Shown here: positions 6,562-8,504 of the stretch, in pieces | Numbering within the stretch: position 1 is the stretch's first letter | Layout of the letters: each line of letters opens with the position of its first letter | Assembly (NCBI GenBank): GCA_035645095.1 | Contig: DASQNG010000013.1 | Span: forward strand, 1 to 8,504 | Length of the DNA stretch: 8,504 nucleotides | Source: Gaiellasilicea sp035645095 | Lineage (GTDB): Bacteria > Actinomycetota > Thermoleophilia > Gaiellales > Gaiellaceae | Direction: 5' to 3' | Notes under the pieces: generated by a model | Told to the model about the DNA's origin: nothing | What the model saw: the letters and a program-made list of their open reading frames with translations, nothing else | The model's database searches: none | Position numbers and translations under genes: made by a program

Positions 6562-7237
6562 GACCGCGCTCGTCACCGGTGGAGCCTCCGGGATCGGCGC
6601 GGCGACGGTACGCCTGCTCGAAGCCGAGGGCGCACGCGTCGAGTCGCTCGGGCTGGAGAACGGCTTCGACGTGTCGCGGCCGGAGGACTGGGAGCGGGTC
6701 GGCCCGGTCGACCTCGCCTTCCTGAACGCCGGCGTGATCTCGTCCGAGCGCGACGTCGCCACGCTCAGCGACGGCGAGTACCGGCGCGTGGTCGGCGCGA
6801 ACGTCGACGGCGTGGTCTTCGGCGTCCGCCGGCTCGCGCGCATCCTCGAACCCGGCAGCGCCGTCGTGGTCACCGCCTCGCTCGCAGGCCTGATGGCCGT
6901 CCCGGGCGACCCGGTCTACGCCCTGACGAAGCACGCCGTGGTCGGGTTCGTGCGCTCGGTCGCGCCGCAGCTCGCCGAGCGCGGCGTCACGATCAACTGC
7001 CTCTGTCCCGGGCTCGTCGACACGCCGATGACGGCGAGCGTCCGCGAGGAGCTCGCCGAGACCGGGTTCCCGCTGATCCCCCCGGAGCGCGTCGCCGAGA
7101 CGGTGCTGCTCGCGGCGCGGAGCGGCGAGACGGGAAAGGCGTGGGCGCTCCAGCCGGGCCGGGAGCCGATCGACTTCCGCTTCCCGAACGTCCCCGGCCC
7201 GCGAGGCGCGGGGCAGGGACAGGTGCCGGCGCTCTAG
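6551..7237 (+). CDS. Compact short-chain dehydrogenase/reductase
   Basis: A 228-aa SDR. The TGGASGIG cofactor motif (9-16) starts only nine residues from the N-terminus, followed by LNAGV, Asn84 in ANVDG, Ser110, Tyr123 and Lys127 (YALTK), and CPGLVDTPM. The catalytic Asn-Ser-Tyr-Lys set is complete with 13 residues between Ser and Tyr. As in the other SDR of this operon, the region between beta-2 and beta-4 is collapsed (ESLGLENGFDVSRPEDWERV), shortening the protein; a similarly short linker is known in the 3-alpha-hydroxysteroid dehydrogenase/carbonyl reductase of Comamonas. No acidic residue sits clearly at the end of beta-2, so cofactor preference is unclear. The tail (about 190-228) is Pro/Gly-rich and ends GQGQVPAL, unlike the HSD10-type gene. 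The start is TTG, overlapping the MDR gene by 11 nt. The stop TAG lies in a CTAG shared with the convergent gene. Likely substrate: a secondary alcohol or ketone of the pathway. Confidence 0.9.
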   Translation: MFPETALVTGGASGIGAATVRLLEAEGARVESLGLENGFDVSRPEDWERVGPVDLAFLNAGVISSERDVATLSDGEYRRVVGANVDGVVFGVRRLARILEPGSAVVVTASLAGLMAVPGDPVYALTKHAVVGFVRSVAPQLAERGVTINCLCPGLVDTPMTASVREELAETGFPLIPPERVAETVLLAARSGETGKAWALQPGREPIDFRFPNVPGPRGAGQGQVPAL

Positions 7238-7752
7238 GTTCGCACCACCACGCTGCCGACGACCTTGTCGTGCAGCGACTGGTTCTTCGCGTCCCAGAGC
7301 GGCCAGAGGTAGTCGGCGAGCAGCGGCAGGACGAGGATCCCGAGCAACAGCTGGATGCCGTAGCGCCCGAAGGCGCGGCCGTAGCCCAGCGCCTGCCCGT
7401 CCTGGCGGACGACACGGATGCCGAGCGCGCGCTTCCCCCACGTCGCGCCCCGGGCGCCGCCCTGTAGCACCGTGTAGTAGACGAACGGCAGCGCCAGCGC
7501 GACCAGGTAGACGACCACGATCATCGCGAACGCCAGGCCGCCGCCGTCCCGTTCGGGCTCGGAGGTCGACGCGAGGATGGCGACCACCACGATCACCACT
7601 GGAATGCCCACGATCGCGAACACGATGAGGCCGTCGAGCAGGAACGCCGCGACGCGGCTGCCCCAGCTCGCGTATTCGTGCGCCGGCGACTGCGGGCGGA
7701 GCTCCGCCTCGCGCTCCGACGCCTCTCTCGGGTAGGACGTGAAGTCGCTCAC
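7234..7752 (-). CDS. RDD-family integral membrane protein
   Basis: A 172-aa protein with three predicted membrane segments, about 34-61, 73-96 and 131-151. It carries the defining RDD pattern: Arg33 and Asp40 at the start of the first segment (GSRVAAFLLDGLIVF), the loop motif GATWGKRALGIRVVRQDG at 102-119, and NQSLHDKVVGSVVV near the C-terminus with Asp162 as the later conserved aspartate. The N-terminal 28 residues are hydrophilic and probably cytoplasmic. RDD proteins are widespread and mostly of unknown role (some are linked to ion exchange or transport), so no function is assigned. The start is a GTG at 7750-7752 with no convincing Shine-Dalgarno; no alternative in-frame start lies before the first membrane segment. 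Upstream on its own strand lies only the decayed ketopantoate-reductase-like sequence. It is convergent with the operon and shares its stop tetranucleotide, so it is unlikely to belong to the pathway. Confidence 0.9.
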   Translation of the reverse strand: MSDFTSYPREASEREAELRPQSPAHEYASWGSRVAAFLLDGLIVFAIVGIPVVIVVVAILASTSEPERDGGGLAFAMIVVVYLVALALPFVYYTVLQGGARGATWGKRALGIRVVRQDGQALGYGRAFGRYGIQLLLGILVLPLLADYLWPLWDAKNQSLHDKVVGSVVVRT

Positions 7753-7773
7753 GCACGGATGATGATGCAGGGC

Positions 7774-8144
7774 CGGACGCTCGCGCTACCTCGAGACGCC
7801 GCCGGCCGGCTGCGGCCGTCGTCGTCAGTGCGAGCGGGGCGAGGAGCGAGCTTCTCCCACAGGACCGTCGACTCGTGGAGCCCGAGCTCCACGGGCAGCG
7901 CAGCTCGCGCGCCACGTCGTCCGTCCGGGGCGGGGCGCGAGGTCGACGCGGACGAGTGGCGACGGCTGGCGCACGCGCCCCGGCTAGATCCGCGCGGACG
8001 CGACCTGTCGCGCCGGCGAGCACGCGCTCGCACGCGCGACCGGGGCAGGGCGACGTGGTCGACCCGTTCAGGAGCGGCACGACGACCGCGTCGCCGAGGA
8101 TCGCGTGCCGCAAGGGCGGATCGTGGCCCCCGCGTCTCGTAGGA
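7774..8144 (-). pseudogene. Decayed ketopantoate reductase (PanE/ApbA)-like gene fragment
   Basis: No intact frame exists here, but reading the minus strand across frames gives consecutive pieces of a 2-dehydropantoate 2-reductase-like protein in the correct order. From right to left: possibly SYETR (8144-8130); ILGDAVVVPLLNG (8101-8063); in another frame VDHVAL (8063-8046); back to ERVLAGATGRVRADLA (8029-7982); third frame GRVRQPSPLVRVDLAP (7980-7933); DDVARELR (7921-7898); PVELGLHESTVLWEKL (7895-7848); LAPLALTTTAAAG (7843-7805), ending near 7774. In the family, the Asn of the NG motif and the Lys of the LW-x-K-L motif (Asn98 and Lys176 in E. coli PanE) are active-site residues; both are still readable. 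At least six frame switches occur in about 330 nt. The N-terminal Rossmann part (GxGxxG) and the C-terminal part are absent, replaced by intact neighbouring genes. I infer a dead internal fragment; the identification rests on remembered family motifs. Confidence 0.72.
7874..7893. repeat. Perfect 8-bp inverted repeat, 4-nt loop
   Basis: CGTGGAGC, CCGA, GCTCCACG forms a GC-rich hairpin on either strand. It lies inside the decayed PanE-like stretch and has no T-run after it on either strand, and it is not at the end of an intact gene. It may be chance in such GC-rich DNA; a U-less terminator is possible but unsupported. Confidence 0.3.
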
Positions 8145-8145
8145 T
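8140..8145 (+). promoter_or_regulatory. Possible -10 element for the LLM gene
   Basis: TAGGAT (like TANNNT) lies 9 nt before the ATG at 8155. No strong Shine-Dalgarno exists (only AGGA at 8141-8144 and CAGG at 8151-8154), so a leaderless or nearly leaderless transcript, common in actinobacteria, is possible. No clear -35 element is visible. Confidence 0.25.
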
Positions 8146-8154
8146 CGACGCAGG

Positions 8155-8504
8155 ATGAGGCTCGGGCTCCAGCTTGGATACGACGACCCTGTCGGCGCCG
8201 TCGCGCTCGCGCAGGAGGCGGACCGGCTCGGCTTCCACTCCGTCTGGACCTCCGAGGCGTGGGGCGCGGACGCGGTCACCGTCGCGAGCTGGATCGCCGC
8301 CACGACTGAACGGATCGGGATCGGGACGGCGATCATGCAGATGCCGGCGCGCACGCCGGCCGCGACCGCGATGACCGTCGCCACGCTCGACCACCTCTCC
8401 GGTGGCCGCGTCCTGCTCGGGCTCGGCACCTCGGGCCCGCAGGTCGTCGAGGGGTGGCACGGCATCGCGTGGGGGAAGCCGCTGCGCCGCACCCGCGAGT
8501 ACGT
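8155..8504 (+). CDS. LLM-class F420-dependent oxidoreductase (3'-truncated)
   Basis: The first 116 residues of a luciferase-like monooxygenase-fold (TIM-barrel) flavin/F420 oxidoreductase; the frame is open to the right edge, with roughly two thirds of a typical 330-350 aa protein missing. The N-terminus MRLGLQLGYDDPVGAVALAQ is strand 1 and helix 1, followed by GFHSVWTSEAWGADAV (26-41), IGIGTAIMQMPARTPAATAM (54-73) and LDHLSGGRVLLGLGTSGPQV (78-97), then VEGWHG and LRRTREYV. The block SGGRxxLGLGxSGPQVVEGWxG is characteristic of actinobacterial F420-dependent LLM proteins of the Rv3520c type, and the family uses reduced F420 for hydride transfer. Substrate is unknown. The gene is transcribed away from the RDD gene and separated from it by the decayed PanE-like stretch, so it forms its own transcription unit. 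The start is the only ATG at the head of the conserved strand. Confidence 0.94.
   Translation, partial: MRLGLQLGYDDPVGAVALAQEADRLGFHSVWTSEAWGADAVTVASWIAATTERIGIGTAIMQMPARTPAATAMTVATLDHLSGGRVLLGLGTSGPQVVEGWHGIAWGKPLRRTREY

Larger units (their letters stand above)
2..7237 (+). other. Predicted nine-gene acyl-CoA catabolic operon
   Basis: Nine consecutive plus-strand genes follow each other with gaps of 13 nt or less, and five of the eight junctions abut or overlap. Junctions in order: 13-nt gap, 9-nt gap, TGATG overlap (2103-2107), TGATG overlap (2522-2526), TAGTG overlap (4153-4157), 13-nt gap, TAG directly followed by GTG (5644-5649), and an 11-nt overlap (6551-6561). No space remains for an internal promoter or terminator outside coding sequence, so one transcript with translational coupling is the natural reading. 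Its promoter and first gene start lie left of the window. The content is a beta-oxidation-like set (ligase, two acyl-CoA dehydrogenases, hydratase, 3-hydroxyacyl-CoA dehydrogenase-type SDR) plus an NTF2-like protein, a cupin, an MDR oxidoreductase and a second SDR. No thiolase is present in the window. Confidence 0.8.

Noticed and set aside
4636..6873. A 745-codon open frame on the minus strand across the SDR, hydratase and MDR genes
   Set aside because: It is the antisense of three well-supported genes, is rich in Arg/Ala/Pro low-complexity sequence and shows no family motif. Such frames are expected in DNA this GC-rich.
2..7237. Assigning the operon to cholesterol/steroid side-chain degradation
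   Set aside because: The acyl-CoA dehydrogenase pair and SDRs are reminiscent, but no diagnostic genes (MaoC-type ChsH, Ltp2 aldolase, Kst regulators, ring-cleavage enzymes) are visible; the substrate remains open.
7801..7810. Palindrome GCCGGCCGGC considered as an operator or terminator
   Set aside because: Self-complementary GC strings of this length are common in this composition; no T-run, no position at a gene end, and it lies within the decayed coding remnant.
8016..8031. Short inverted repeat GCGAGC-ACGC-GCTCGC considered as a regulatory hairpin
   Set aside because: Only six base pairs, in sequence of similar composition throughout, and inside the PanE-like remnant; no supporting context.
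6248..8113. A 621-codon minus-strand frame running from the MDR gene through the gap
   Set aside because: It crosses three other genes in shadow frames. Only its first part carries meaning, as one of the frames of the PanE-like remnant, and it does not encode a full protein.
7875..8309. A 144-codon plus-strand frame in the gap before and into the LLM gene
   Set aside because: Arg/Ala/Ser-rich composition without motifs, and it overlaps the clearly real LLM frame starting at 8155; it is antisense to the PanE-like remnant.
1..8504. CRISPR arrays, tRNA/rRNA genes, insertion sequences, attachment sites
   Set aside because: No spaced direct repeats, no tRNA-like cloverleaf segment, no transposase or terminal repeats were seen on reading both strands.

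Overview
The window is very GC-rich and densely coded, with strong C/G preference at third codon positions and several GTG and TTG starts. Together with a coenzyme-F420-type LLM oxidoreductase and adjacent acyl-CoA dehydrogenase genes, this points to an actinomycete-like (Actinomycetota) chromosome. A deep-branching class such as Thermoleophilia is a guess; the sequence alone does not settle it.

Positions 2-7237 hold nine plus-strand genes that look like one operon. In order they are: an acyl-CoA dehydrogenase cut by the window's left edge, a second shortened acyl-CoA dehydrogenase, an NTF2/SnoaL-like protein, a small cupin, a medium/long-chain acyl-CoA synthetase, a compact SDR resembling 3-hydroxyacyl-CoA dehydrogenase, an enoyl-CoA hydratase, a zinc-free quinone-reductase-type MDR enzyme, and a second compact SDR. 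Junctions are 13-nt gaps or less, directly abutting, or overlapping (TGATG, TGATG, TAGTG, TAG-GTG, an 11-nt overlap). The genes suffice for one beta-oxidation turn up to the 3-ketoacyl-CoA: ligase, dehydrogenase pair, hydratase, 3-hydroxyacyl dehydrogenase. No thiolase, regulator or transporter is visible. The NTF2-like protein, cupin, MDR enzyme and second SDR suggest a substrate that needs extra redox or ring chemistry (cyclic, branched or terpenoid/steroid-like acid), but the substrate cannot be read from the sequence.

The operon ends against a convergent minus-strand gene for an RDD-family membrane protein (7234-7752). The two genes share one CTAG, which supplies both stop codons.

The stretch 7753-8154 has no intact gene. 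On the minus strand it keeps, scattered over all three frames, the recognisable middle of a ketopantoate reductase (PanE/ApbA) family protein: an NG motif, an LWEKL motif and a LAPLALTT block. I read it as a decayed gene fragment caught between two intact genes, and it is the least expected find here. At 8155 a plus-strand F420-dependent LLM-class oxidoreductase begins and runs off the right edge.

I found no tRNA, rRNA, CRISPR, insertion sequence or convincing terminator.
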